DNA of 64,000 nucleotides. Source: VFMC01 sp046331225 (GTDB lineage: Bacteria > Actinomycetota > Acidimicrobiia > Acidimicrobiales > Ilumatobacteraceae). Positions 25,710 to 34,214 of this stretch are shown piece by piece (positions within the stretch are counted from its first letter, which is position 1; each line of letters begins with the position of its first letter). The DNA lies in assembly GCA_046331225.1 (NCBI GenBank), contig JAXLRF010000016.1, forward strand, positions 37,129-101,128, in the 5' to 3' direction. Below the pieces are notes generated by a model. The model searched no databases. It saw only the letters and a list, made by a program, of their open reading frames with translations, and was not told where the DNA came from. Both the position numbers and the translations under genes were made by a program.

Positions 25710-26624
25710 TCAGTAGCCGGGGTCGCTGGGCCAGTTCGGTTGGAACATGTGCCACTGCTCGGGGGCGCGGCGGATCAGGAACTCGAGCTCGTGCGCGAGC
25801 AGCTGGGTCACCCGGGCGACGTCGTCGCGCAAGCCCGGACCGAGGCGATGCGTCGGCACCGGCGGGCGAACGATCGCGTGGTGTCCGTTGTAACGCGGCG
25901 TGAAGTACACGCCCGTCGGCAGGATCGGCGCGCCCGTCCGGATCGACAGCGTGGCCGGGCCGGCGGGCAGCGTGGTGCGCTCGCCGAAGAACTCGACCTC
26001 CACACCCGTGCGATCGAGATCGCGGTCGCACAGCAGGCACACCACCTCGTTGTCGCGCAACGCCTTCAGCACGGTGCTGCCCGCCTTGGGGCCGAGCGGC
26101 ACGACGTTCATCCCGAGGTCCTTGCGCAGCTCGGCGAACCACTCGAACAGCTCGGGCGGCTCGAGCGGCTCGACCACGACGGTCATCTTGTGACCCTGAT
26201 CGGTCATCCACCGGCCCGCCCACTCCCAGCCACCGAGGTGCGGCAGCGCGAGGATCACACCGTTGCCCCGCTCGAGCGCCGGCAGGATGTGCTCGCGGTA
26301 GCCCTCCTTGGTGAAGCCCCGCTCGACGGCCTGCTTCGACATCGTCGGCAGCCGGAAGCTCTCGACGTAGTAGCGCGCATAACTGTCGAACGCCGTCTGC
26401 GTCGCCACCCGCAGCGCGGCGCCACCGAGACGCGGGTTGATCCGACGCAGGTGCCGCTGGAACATCTCGCGCTTGGCCGGGCTCGCCATGCTGGCGCTGA
26501 ACCCGATCGACGACGCCGCGGCCGCTGCGAGCGGGCCCGGCGTGAGGCGGGCGGCGAGTGCGCCGAGGCGATAGGCGCTCACCGTGGCCGCGTCGGTGAA
26601 CGGGCTGCGCTCGGTGTCGCTCAT
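25710..26624 (-). CDS. LpxL/HtrB-type lysophospholipid acyltransferase, PatA-like
   Basis: The 304-aa product belongs to the lauroyl-acyltransferase superfamily. The catalytic HX4E dyad is His129/Glu134 (LPHLGGWEW), followed by the LCDRDLDRTGVEVEFFG and GAPILPTGVYF blocks. In Mycobacterium the homologue (Rv2611c) acylates phosphatidylinositol mannosides. Here it lies 22 bp after a PgsA-like gene, as in that genome, so acylation of a mannosylated phospholipid is the likely role. Its stop is 8 bp from the inverted-repeat array. Confidence 0.88.
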   Translation of the reverse strand: MSDTERSPFTDAATVSAYRLGALAARLTPGPLAAAAASSIGFSASMASPAKREMFQRHLRRINPRLGGAALRVATQTAFDSYARYYVESFRLPTMSKQAVERGFTKEGYREHILPALERGNGVILALPHLGGWEWAGRWMTDQGHKMTVVVEPLEPPELFEWFAELRKDLGMNVVPLGPKAGSTVLKALRDNEVVCLLCDRDLDRTGVEVEFFGERTTLPAGPATLSIRTGAPILPTGVYFTPRYNGHHAIVRPPVPTHRLGPGLRDDVARVTQLLAHELEFLIRRAPEQWHMFQPNWPSDPGY

Positions 26625-26646
26625 GTGCGGTCGCTCGCCGGAACGG

Positions 26647-27366
26647 TCAGCGCGGCTGGCGGTCGGTGTCGCGACGAGCCTGGCCGCTGAGGCGCGAGAT
26701 GCGCGTGCGACGGCGCTCGGTGCGCACCACCTTGCGGCTCTGCCGGCGGCTGCGACGCATCTCGATCTTGGCCCGGGTGACCGGCGCGACGTCGGCCTGC
26801 TTCCACACCTTCACGAACCGCTGCACGGCCGTGATCGCGGTGAGGACGAGCATCACCCACAGGATCGGGATCAGCAGCGGTGGGATGAGCAGACCGAGGC
26901 AGAACAGGATGATCCGCTCGGCCCGCTCCATCAGCCCGCCCTTGGCGTCGAGGCCGAGCGACTCGGCCTTCGCGCGCTGGTACGAGATGACCGAGCTCAC
27001 ACCGAGCACCGCGAACGGCAGCAGCGCCATGTGCGGCGACTCCTCCGACGCGAAGTACCACGCGACACCGCCGAACAGCAGGGCGTCGGTGACGCGGTCG
27101 ATCACCGAGTCGAAGAACGCACCGCGCTGGCTCGACGTGTCGGTGGCCTTGGCGAGCGCACCGTCGAACAGGTCGGGCAGCGCCGCCAGGATCACGAGCA
27201 CCAGACCGAGCCGCAGCTCGCCGGCGCCGATCGCGATCGCCGCACCGACGGCCACGAGCAGCCCCATCACCGTGAGGTGATCGGGGGACATCCCGGTACG
27301 CCGGAGGCCGGCACCGATCGGTTTGACCGCTTTGTCGACGCCGGTCCGGAACTTTCCGTCGAACAT
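26647..27366 (-). CDS. CDP-alcohol phosphatidyltransferase, PgsA1 (phosphatidylinositol phosphate synthase)-like
   Basis: The 239-aa membrane enzyme has about six hydrophobic segments. The CDP-OH-P motif is D65-x2-D68-G69-x2-A72-K73-x8-G82-x3-D86-x3-D90: all aspartates are in place but the usual Arg after Ala is Lys. An N-terminal VDKAVKPIGAGLRRTGMSPD segment and a very basic C-terminal tail (MRRSRRQSRK..) fit PgsA1 of actinobacteria. Neighbours (PatA-like, HIT, thrS) match the mycobacterial pgsA1 locus. The ATG at 27366 has TAGCCT eight bases upstream. Confidence 0.88.
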   Translation of the reverse strand: MFDGKFRTGVDKAVKPIGAGLRRTGMSPDHLTVMGLLVAVGAAIAIGAGELRLGLVLVILAALPDLFDGALAKATDTSSQRGAFFDSVIDRVTDALLFGGVAWYFASEESPHMALLPFAVLGVSSVISYQRAKAESLGLDAKGGLMERAERIILFCLGLLIPPLLIPILWVMLVLTAITAVQRFVKVWKQADVAPVTRAKIEMRRSRRQSRKVVRTERRRTRISRLSGQARRDTDRQPR

Positions 27367-27406
27367 GGAGTTTCAGGCTATCCGCGTCGTGGCACCATGG
27401 CCATCG

Positions 27407-27715
27407 ATGTCGGAATCCTCCCCTGATGACCTGGCGATCACCTTCCGGTCGCTCCCCCGTCGGCTCCGTGACGCTCGCGGCGAGGTGCCGTCCGACGCGG
27501 TGTCGGGCACGCTCGCCACGATCGACCGCCATCTGGCCCGTGCGGCCGAGCTGGTGCACTCACCCTCGTCGGATCCGGCCCTCGTCGCGTCGGCGATCGA
27601 AGCCGTCCCGGCCGACTCGTGGGGTGCCGAGCTCGAGGAGTTGCGCACCATCGCGCTCGACCTCGGCAAGCAGATCCGTGCGATCGAGGCGCAGAACCCC
27701 GACCTGCAGGACTGA
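27407..27715 (+). CDS. Hypothetical small protein (102 aa)
   Basis: I do not recognise this protein. The frame has the strong G/C third-position bias of real genes here. It is predicted to be helical and soluble, with charged helices (LRRLRDARGE, IDRHLARAAELVH, ELEELRTIALDLGKQIRAIEAQ) and no membrane segment. The ATG at 27407 was chosen; upstream codons belong to the divergent PgsA promoter region. It converges on the next gene with 5 bp between stops. Confidence 0.6.
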   Translation: MSESSPDDLAITFRSLPRRLRDARGEVPSDAVSGTLATIDRHLARAAELVHSPSSDPALVASAIEAVPADSWGAELEELRTIALDLGKQIRAIEAQNPDLQD

Positions 27716-27720
27716 CCCGA

Positions 27721-28257
27721 TCACTCGGTCCAGTCGTCCTCGGGGTTGGCCTCGGTGAGATGCTCGATCACCGAGCCGTCGATCGCGTCGACCAACACCA
27801 GCCCGCGCTGTCGCGGCGGGTTCTCGGCCGAGTACACGAGCACGCGCCACGTGGGACGGCTGCGCAGGCCGCGCCACACCTGTTGCGCCGAGGCGTGACC
27901 GACCGGCCAGCCGACCGCACCCTGCGCGGCCACCAGCGCCTGCTTCTCGTCGACGTGCATGCGCCAGCCGGAGGTGAACGAGAACGCGCCCACCGCACCG
28001 AACAGGACCGCTGCCCAGAGCCAGCCCTCGTTGACGAGCGGCGACCCGTCGTCGCCACCCTGGGTGAGCCACACCACGAGGCACACGACCGCGATCGCCA
28101 GGTAGATCACCGCGGGGCGACGGCGGCGGCTGTTGTCGGGGAACTGGTACGGACCGACGAACCCCTTCGCGTTCAGGTCGTCGGGCAACTGGTCGCGGAC
28201 GTCGTCGTCGACCTGGTCGGCGCCGGCTCCGGCGGGCGTGGGTGCGGTGTCGCTCAT
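27721..28257 (-). CDS. Hypothetical membrane protein (178 aa)
   Basis: I do not recognise this protein. It has an acidic N-terminal region, a basic RRRR cluster, two membrane helices (about 50-65 and 80-95) joined by a short Asp/Gly loop, and a C-terminal domain of about 80 residues (WRVLVYSAENPPRQRGLVLV). It lies 13 bp after the HIT gene and continues its transcript. A possible -10 (TAGCCT) lies ten bases before the ATG. In this conserved neighbourhood a role near phospholipid synthesis is possible but not shown. Confidence 0.7.
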   Translation of the reverse strand: MSDTAPTPAGAGADQVDDDVRDQLPDDLNAKGFVGPYQFPDNSRRRRPAVIYLAIAVVCLVVWLTQGGDDGSPLVNEGWLWAAVLFGAVGAFSFTSGWRMHVDEKQALVAAQGAVGWPVGHASAQQVWRGLRSRPTWRVLVYSAENPPRQRGLVLVDAIDGSVIEHLTEANPEDDWTE

Positions 28258-28270
28258 GACGGCGTCCAGG

Positions 28271-28780
28271 CTAGGCCCGGGGCCACGCCGCGCGCAGCTT
28301 GGCGGCCGTGTCGGGCAGCGACTCGGGCAGCGTACGCGTGTTGGCGGTGGCGGTCATGAAGTTCGCGTCGCCCACCCAGCGAGGCACGACGTGCACGTGC
28401 AGGTGCTCGCTCACGCTGCCGCCGGCGGGCTTGCCGAGGTTGACGCCGACGTTGACGCCCTGGGGATTCATCGCTGCCTTCACGGCCCGCACGGCGTCGG
28501 TGACGGTGGCCCACAACTCGGTCGCCTCGGCGGATTCGAGGTCCTCCAGGTTCGCCACCTCGCGGTACGGCAGCACCAACTGGTGCCCGACGCTGTACGG
28601 GAACGCGTTCAGGATCACGAAGGTGCGCTCGCCCCGGTGGATCACGTGCGTCTCGGTGTCGGGCAGACCGCTCGACAGGATCGCGGTGAAGATGCTGGTG
28701 CCGACGGGGGTCGATCGCTGGTCGGCCGTGGTGACGTAGCTGGACCGCCAGCCGTTCCACAACAGTTCGAGGGGGGTCAC
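28271..28780 (-). CDS. HIT-family nucleotide hydrolase/phosphorylase
   Basis: The 169-aa protein has the histidine triad HLHVH (126-130) followed by VVPRW, and the core RTFVILNAFPYSVGHQLVLPYRE of Fhit-like AP4A-phosphorylase/hydrolase proteins (Mycobacterium Rv2613c occupies the same place). It probably splits dinucleoside polyphosphates. The frame opens at a GTG at 28795, but I chose the GTG at 28780 (MTPLELLWNGWRSSY): a perfect TATTTT -10 sits six bases upstream, and the family begins at this point. It is followed by a hypothetical membrane gene and then the PgsA-like gene. Confidence 0.9.
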   Translation of the reverse strand: MTPLELLWNGWRSSYVTTADQRSTPVGTSIFTAILSSGLPDTETHVIHRGERTFVILNAFPYSVGHQLVLPYREVANLEDLESAEATELWATVTDAVRAVKAAMNPQGVNVGVNLGKPAGGSVSEHLHVHVVPRWVGDANFMTATANTRTLPESLPDTAAKLRAAWPRA

Positions 28781-28786
28781 CCGGCG

Positions 28787-28792
28787 AAAATA
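28787..28792 (-). promoter_or_regulatory. -10 element of a probable leaderless promoter for the HIT gene
   Basis: TATTTT on the minus strand, an A/T hexamer in very G/C-rich surroundings, lies six bases before the GTG at 28780. The upstream GTG at 28795 would lie inside or ahead of this element and is therefore unlikely to be translated. Confidence 0.55.
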
Positions 28793-28890
28793 CACCCGGG
28801 CCCGCCCGACCGACCGGGTACGGTGACACCTGTCGGATCCGTTCGGGACCGCGTCGAGGCGCCAAGGGCGCAGGAAGGAGGGCCGTGAAG

Positions 28891-28941
28891 ATGACGAACG
28901 TGCCCTTCTGCCGCGCCCTCACGCCCACGGCACCGCGCTGA
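28891..28941 (+). CDS. Short upstream ORF / candidate leader peptide (16 aa) before the RIO kinase gene
   Basis: The ORF MTNVPFCRALTPTAPR starts at 28891 with a near-perfect Shine-Dalgarno AAGGAGGG eight bases upstream, better than that of most genes in the window. An in-frame GTG at 28885 is an alternative start. The stop (28939-28941) is 72 bp before the RIO kinase ATG. The gap contains two CTCGAG palindromes and the kinase's own GAGGAG site. Position and ribosome site suggest a translated leader, but no known leader-peptide signature is recognised. Confidence 0.45.
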   Translation: MTNVPFCRALTPTAPR

Positions 28942-29013
28942 CCATCCGCTCGCCCCACTGACGGCTCGAGCGGCCGGTGCCACCACGCACCACCTCTCGA
29001 GGAGACCCCGATC

Positions 29014-29979
29014 ATGGCTGCATCCCGCAGCGCGAAGCGCCGGCAGCGCTTCGACGACGACGGCTGGGAGCCGTCCGTCCCGTCCATCACCGACGAGCAC
29101 CTCGTCGACGACATCGACCACATCGACCACGCCACCGATCCCGACGCGTTCGCGGACGGTTTCGAGGACGAGCCCGACGACGAGCCCGACGAGCCGGCCT
29201 GGAGCACCTACCGCGACGCCACGAAGGGCCCGACCCCGGTGCCCGCCTGGGTCGTCACCGACCCGCGCGCCGTCGACGTCGACCACGGCGTGCTGAAGAC
29301 CGGCAAGGAAGCCGACGTGTCGCTGCTCGAACGCAGCGTCGACCCGGCGCTCGGCCGCCCCGAGCGCGGCGCAGCCCACGGATGGCTGGCCGTGAAGCGC
29401 TACCGCAGCGCCGAGCACCGCATGTTCCACCGCGACGCCGGCTACCTCGAGGGCCGGCGCGTCCGCAAGAGCCGCGAGATGCGCGCGATGGCCACCCGTA
29501 CCGACTTCGGCCGCGAGCTCATCGCCGGGCAGTGGGCCGCCGCCGAGTTCGGCGTCCTGTCACGCCTCTGGCAGGCCGGCGCGTCGGTCCCCTACCCCGT
29601 GCAGCTCATCGGCACGGAGCTGATGATGGAGTTCGTCGGCCACGACGGCGTCGCCGCGCCCCGGCTCGCCCAGATCCGGCCCGACCGAGCCGAGGCCCGC
29701 GACCTGTACGACCAGATGCGCGAGGTGCTCCGCCAGCTCGCCGACGCGGGCTACGCCCACGGTGACCTGTCGCCGTACAACACGCTCGTGCACGACGGCC
29801 GGATCGTGCTCATCGACCTGCCCCAGGCCGTCGACCTCGTCGGCAACCCGCAGGGCTTCGCCTATCTGCGGCGCGACTGCGAGAACATCTGCGGCTGGTT
29901 CGCCGCGCACAACGCCCCGCACGCCGACGCCTGGGAGCTCGAGCAGGACCTGCTGCGTTCCGTCCCCGGCCTCGGATGA
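29014..29979 (+). CDS. RIO-type serine/threonine protein kinase
   Basis: The 321-aa product has a RIO1-like kinase domain from about residue 75: the ATP-binding Lys128 in LAVKRY, the catalytic loop HGDLSPYN (Asp251, Asn256) and the metal-binding IDLPQAVD (Asp268). The glycine-rich loop is replaced by the RIO-type GVLKTGKEADV. The first 70 residues are strongly acidic (runs of Asp and Glu). Bacterial substrates of RIO kinases are not established. GAGGAG lies eleven bases before the ATG. A short ORF precedes the gene. Confidence 0.9.
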   Translation: MAASRSAKRRQRFDDDGWEPSVPSITDEHLVDDIDHIDHATDPDAFADGFEDEPDDEPDEPAWSTYRDATKGPTPVPAWVVTDPRAVDVDHGVLKTGKEADVSLLERSVDPALGRPERGAAHGWLAVKRYRSAEHRMFHRDAGYLEGRRVRKSREMRAMATRTDFGRELIAGQWAAAEFGVLSRLWQAGASVPYPVQLIGTELMMEFVGHDGVAAPRLAQIRPDRAEARDLYDQMREVLRQLADAGYAHGDLSPYNTLVHDGRIVLIDLPQAVDLVGNPQGFAYLRRDCENICGWFAAHNAPHADAWELEQDLLRSVPGLG

Positions 29980-30021
29980 CCCTCACCGATCCGCGATGAG
30001 CGATGGGTGGGTTGGGGGTGG

Positions 30022-31995
30022 TCAGACGACGGCGAGCTGCTCGGCGATCTCGTCGCCCACGCGGCGGACGAAGTCGTCGAGCGGCACGTCGCGCTCGACG
30101 TCGCCACCACGCGGGTTGACACCGAGCGTGCTGTGGGCGACGTCGTCGTCGCCCACCACCAACACGTACGGGATCTTGTCGAGCTTGGCGGCACGGATCC
30201 GCTTGCCGAGCGGGTCGCTCGAGTCGATCACGTCCACCCGCATGCCCTCGTTCCGCAGACGGGCGGCCACCTGCTGCGCGTACGGCTCGTGCGCCTCGGC
30301 CACGGGCAAGATGCGCGCCTGCAGCGGCGCCATCCAGGTCGGGAACGCACCGGCGTAGTGCTCGAGCAGCACACCGAAGAACCGCTCGACCGACCCGAAC
30401 AGGGCACGGTGCAGCATGATCGGCCGGTGCCGAGCGTTGTCGGCACCCACGTACTCGAGGCCGAACCGCTCGGGCAGGTTGAAGTCGCACTGGATCGTGC
30501 TCAGCTGCCAGGTGCGGCCGATCGCGTCCTTCACGTCGATGTCGATCTTCGGACCGTAGAAGGCGGCGTCGCCCTCCTTGATCTTGTACGACAGGCCGTA
30601 CTTCTCGAGCGCCAAGCGCAACGCCTCGGTGGCGCGGTCCCAGTTCTCGTCGGTGCCGACGTACTTCTGCGGGTCCTTCGTCGACAGGTTGGCCGTGAAG
30701 TCGTCGAAGCCGAACGCCCGCAGCACGCTCATCACGAAGTCGAGCAGCGACGCGATCTCGTCCTGGATCTGGTCCTCGGTGCAGTAGATGTGGCTGTCGT
30801 CCTGCGTGAAGCCGCGGATGCGCATCAGGCCGTGCAGGGTGCCGGCACGCTCGTAGCGGTACACGTTGCCGAGCTCGAACAACCGCAAGGGCAACTCGCG
30901 GTAGCTGCGCTGACGACTGCGGAAGATGAGGCAGTGCATCGGGCAGTTCATCGGCTTCATGTAGTACGTGCCGTTGTCCATCTCCATCGGCGGGTACATG
31001 CCGTCCTTGTACCAACCGAGGTGACCGCTGGTCTCGAACAGGTTCGCGTTCGCGAGGTGCGGCGTGAAGACGAACTGATAGCCGCCGTTCTGGTGACGCT
31101 CGCGGCTGTAGTCCTCCATCAGCTTGCGCACGATCGCGCCCTTGGGGTGCCACACCGCGAGGCCACCGCCGAGCTCGGTCGGGAAGCTCAACAGGTCGAG
31201 CTCGGTGGCGAGCTTGCGGTGGTCGCGCTTCTCGGCCTCGGCCAGGCGGTGCAGGTGCTCGTCGAGCGACTGCTTGCTCTCCCACGCCGTGCCGTAGATG
31301 CGCTGGAGCATCGGGCCCTTCTCGTTGCCGCGCCAGTACGCGCCGGCCACCTTCATCAGCTTGAAGTGACCGAGCTTGCTCGTGCTCGGCACATGCGGGC
31401 CGCGGCAGAGGTCGACGAACTCGGGCGAGTTGCGGTACACGCTGATCGTCTCGCCGCTGCCGATCTCGCCGGCGTCGTCGGTGTCGGCCGCGCCGCTGGA
31501 GACGCGCTCGATGATCTCGCACTTGTACGGCTGGTCGGCGAACACGGCGAGCGCCTCGTCGCGCGGCAGTTCGGCGCGCACGAAGGGCTGGTCGGCCTTC
31601 ATGATCTCGCGCATCCGCTCCTCGATCGAGGCCAGGTCGTCCTCGTTGAAGGTGCGTCCACCGGGCAGCTCGAAGTCGTAGTAGAAGCCGTCGGCGATCG
31701 CCGGGCCGATCGAGAACTTGGCGCCCGGGAACAGCTGGGTGACGGCCTGCGCCAGCACGTGTGCCGTGGAGTGCCGCAGCACGTGACGCCCGTCGTCGGA
31801 CTCGGCGGTGATGATGGCCACCTCGGCGCCATCGGGCAACGCCCGACCGAGGTCCCACTCCTCACCGTCGACACGAGCGGCGACGGCTGCCTTGGCGAGG
31901 CGGGATCCGATCGATGCGGCCACGTCCGCAGTGGTCGCGCCCTCGTCGTACGAGCGCTGCGAACCATCGGGGAGGGAGATCGTGATCTGTGCCAT
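30022..31995 (-). CDS. thrS: Threonyl-tRNA synthetase
   Basis: The 657-aa product has the full domain order: TGS (1-62), the editing/SAD domain (HSTAHVLAQAV and the later HVPSTSKL region), the class II catalytic core (motif 2 YRYERAGTLHGLMRIRGFTQD; motif 3 QARILPVAEAH precedes the anticodon domain) and the anticodon-binding C-terminus (LRNEGMRVDVIDSSDPLGKRIR). A possible -10 (TAGACT) lies ten bases before the ATG; I found no T-box in the 141-bp upstream gap, which holds only weak 5-6 bp inverted repeats. Confidence 0.97.
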   Translation of the reverse strand: MAQITISLPDGSQRSYDEGATTADVAASIGSRLAKAAVAARVDGEEWDLGRALPDGAEVAIITAESDDGRHVLRHSTAHVLAQAVTQLFPGAKFSIGPAIADGFYYDFELPGGRTFNEDDLASIEERMREIMKADQPFVRAELPRDEALAVFADQPYKCEIIERVSSGAADTDDAGEIGSGETISVYRNSPEFVDLCRGPHVPSTSKLGHFKLMKVAGAYWRGNEKGPMLQRIYGTAWESKQSLDEHLHRLAEAEKRDHRKLATELDLLSFPTELGGGLAVWHPKGAIVRKLMEDYSRERHQNGGYQFVFTPHLANANLFETSGHLGWYKDGMYPPMEMDNGTYYMKPMNCPMHCLIFRSRQRSYRELPLRLFELGNVYRYERAGTLHGLMRIRGFTQDDSHIYCTEDQIQDEIASLLDFVMSVLRAFGFDDFTANLSTKDPQKYVGTDENWDRATEALRLALEKYGLSYKIKEGDAAFYGPKIDIDVKDAIGRTWQLSTIQCDFNLPERFGLEYVGADNARHRPIMLHRALFGSVERFFGVLLEHYAGAFPTWMAPLQARILPVAEAHEPYAQQVAARLRNEGMRVDVIDSSDPLGKRIRAAKLDKIPYVLVVGDDDVAHSTLGVNPRGGDVERDVPLDDFVRRVGDEIAEQLAVV

Positions 31996-32136
31996 AACGC
32001 CTTCGAGTCTACGAGCGGTCGCCCGGACACCGAGGGAGGGTTATCGACGGCTCACCTGATCCACACCTGCGCGCCGGCCGTCGAGCCGGACGTGGCGTCC
32101 ACGGGAGAACGTCCTGTGAGCTGGCCCGACGTCAGG

Positions 32137-32895
32137 TCAGCTGGCGGCGGCACCGGCCATCTCGGGCACCGACTCGCGATCGCCGACGTGGGCGACCTTG
32201 GCGGGTGCCGGCACCGGCTCGGACTCGGCCGTCTTGCCGGCGTACACGTTGCGGTACTCCTGGCCGGTGAGCTCGCGGATCTCGAACATGAGCTCGTCGG
32301 TGATCTGGCGCAGCACCCGGTGGTCGTCGGCGCGGTCGCGGTAACGCTCGACCTTGATCGCCCGACCGATCTTGATCGTGCAGTCCATGCGCAACTTCGG
32401 CGCCTTCGCGTCGGGCGGTTGGATCTCGCGGGTGCCGATCACCCCGACCGGGAAGATCGGGCATCCGACCTTGAGCGCCAGCCGTGCCGCACCGGTGCGT
32501 CCCTTGTACAGGTAGCCGTCACGGCTGCGGGTGCCCTCCGGGAAGATCCCGAACAGCTCGCCGCGGCGCAACACCCGCTCGGCGGTGTCGAGCGCGGCCT
32601 GGCTCTTGTCGCCACCCGATCGGTCGATCGGGATCATGCCCATCGCCGGGAAGACGAACTTGGTCTTCCACGAGTCCATGTACTCGGCCTTGCCGACGAA
32701 GCTGATGTTGCGGGGCACGTGCAGCATCAAGAACGCGCTGTCGAGGAAGCTGACGTGGTTGGGGCACAGGATCGCCGGGCCCTCGGCCGGCAGGCGATCG
32801 AACCCCTCGAGGTGGAAGTGCCACAGCTGCTTCGCGACGGGACGAGCCACACGACGGAAGCGGGTCTGCAGCTTGCCCGCACCTTCGGCGTTCAT
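32137..32895 (-). CDS. 1-acyl-sn-glycerol-3-phosphate acyltransferase (PlsC family)
   Basis: The 252-aa enzyme acylates lysophosphatidic acid or a similar lipid. It has the HX4D motif (His47-Asp52, PNHVSFLD) and FPEGTRS (118-124), and an N-terminal amphipathic start. GAGGAGG eight bases before the ATG at 32895 fixes the start; the frame is open to 33009 but without a ribosome site. The 194-bp gap to mshC (32896-33089) contains only this Shine-Dalgarno and no other recognisable feature. Same direction as thrS. Confidence 0.92.
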   Translation of the reverse strand: MNAEGAGKLQTRFRRVARPVAKQLWHFHLEGFDRLPAEGPAILCPNHVSFLDSAFLMLHVPRNISFVGKAEYMDSWKTKFVFPAMGMIPIDRSGGDKSQAALDTAERVLRRGELFGIFPEGTRSRDGYLYKGRTGAARLALKVGCPIFPVGVIGTREIQPPDAKAPKLRMDCTIKIGRAIKVERYRDRADDHRVLRQITDELMFEIRELTGQEYRNVYAGKTAESEPVPAPAKVAHVGDRESVPEMAGAAAS

Positions 32896-33089
32896 CGGCA
32901 CAACCTCCTCCCGGACTCGGGACGTCTCGTCGCGCACCCGGAACGTGCGTGACGCGCCGCAGCCTAGACGACGCGGCGGCGCGCCCACGACGCGCGGTGC
33001 GTACGTCACGATGAACGCTTCGTGTCGTCCGCGTGAGCGCGCCCACGCACATCACCCCAGCGTGAGACGGATGCAGCCCGTGTGTCTCG

Positions 33090-34211
33090 TCAGAGCACGA
33101 CGCCGAGCAGCGCGGCGGCCGAGCCGACCCCGATGCCCGCAGCCGCGGCGGCGTCGATCGCGGCGATCGCACCCGGTGTGTCGAGGTCGTCGTCCAGCGC
33201 GGCGCGCACGTCGTCGAGCACCGAGGCGTCGTCGGGCGCCCCCGCCGTGGCGGTCCACGCGGCCAGACGGTCGCGGTTGCGCGGCATCAACGTGTCGTCC
33301 CACTCCCACTCGTAGCGGTAGTGGTGCTCGATGATGCCGAGTCGGATCGAACGCGGGTCCCACTCGGTGCGGAGCTGATCGACGAACACCAGGTTGCCGA
33401 GGCTCTTCGACATCTTGTGGCCATCCATGTACACCATCGCCACGTGCATCCAGTGCTTGACGAACGGCTCGCCGGTCGCCGCCTCGCTCTGGGCTCGTTC
33501 GCATTCGTGGTGCGGGAAGATCAGGTCGCTGCCGCCGCCGTGCAGGTCGATGGTCGAGCCGAGTTCGCGCAGCGCGAGCGCGCTGCACTCGATGTGCCAG
33601 CCCGGCCGACCCGGTCCCCACAGCGTGTCCCAGCTGGGCTCGTCATCGGCCGACGGGTGCCAGAGCACGAAGTCGAGCGGGTCGCGCTTGTTCGGGTTGT
33701 CGACGTCGCCACCACGCTCACGAGCGAAGTCGATCATCTGCTCACGCGAGTAGCTGCTGACGCTGCCGAACGACGGGAACTTCGACACGTCGAAGTACAC
33801 GCTGCCACCGCTCTCGTACGCGTAGCCACGCTCGAGCACCATCCCGATGAACCCGCGGATGTCGGGGATCGCCGACGACGCACGCGGGGTGGCGTGCACG
33901 GGCAGCGCGTTGAGCGCCTCCATGTCACGCTCGAAGCGGGCCTCCTCACCGGCGGCGAGGTCGAGGTAGTGCACGCCGAGCTGGCGAGCCTTGGCGAACA
34001 GCGGGTCGTCGACGTCGGTGACGTTGCGCACGCACTTGACCGTGTGACCCAGGTCGATCAACCGCCGCTGCAGCACGTCGTAGGTGATGAACGTGGCGGC
34101 GTGGCCGAGATGGGTGGCGTCGTACGGGGTGATGCCGCAGGTGTACATGAGCACCTCGTCCCCCGGTTCGAACGGCACCACGGCCCGACGGGCGGTGTCG
34201 TAGAGCTGCAT
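33090..34211 (-). CDS. mshC: Cysteine:1D-myo-inosityl 2-amino-2-deoxy-alpha-D-glucopyranoside ligase MshC
   Basis: MshC joins cysteine to GlcN-Ins in mycothiol synthesis. It descends from cysteinyl-tRNA synthetase: HLGH (34-37), KMSKS (266-270), and zinc ligands Cys25, Cys209 and His234. The N-terminal TCGITPYDATHLGHA follows the MshC form rather than the CysS form (CGPTVYDxxHIGH). At 373 aa it lacks the tRNA-binding C-terminal domain of CysS (about 460 aa) and is slightly shorter than mycobacterial MshC. It lies 3 bp after npdG. MshA/B/D are not in the window. Confidence 0.9.
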   Translation of the reverse strand: MQLYDTARRAVVPFEPGDEVLMYTCGITPYDATHLGHAATFITYDVLQRRLIDLGHTVKCVRNVTDVDDPLFAKARQLGVHYLDLAAGEEARFERDMEALNALPVHATPRASSAIPDIRGFIGMVLERGYAYESGGSVYFDVSKFPSFGSVSSYSREQMIDFARERGGDVDNPNKRDPLDFVLWHPSADDEPSWDTLWGPGRPGWHIECSALALRELGSTIDLHGGGSDLIFPHHECERAQSEAATGEPFVKHWMHVAMVYMDGHKMSKSLGNLVFVDQLRTEWDPRSIRLGIIEHHYRYEWEWDDTLMPRNRDRLAAWTATAGAPDDASVLDDVRAALDDDLDTPGAIAAIDAAAAAGIGVGSAAALLGVVL

Positions 34212-34214
34212 ACG

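Noticed and set aside
29980..30021. Shared CGCGATGAGC word after the stops of the RIO kinase and DUF255 genes (also 40990-41000), as a third repeat family
   Set aside because: The similarity is limited to about a dozen bases and the flanks do not form matching hairpins; chance is likely in this composition.
31996..32136. T-box or other riboswitch upstream of thrS
   Set aside because: No AGGGTGGNACCGCG-type element is present; only 5-6 bp inverted repeats are seen.
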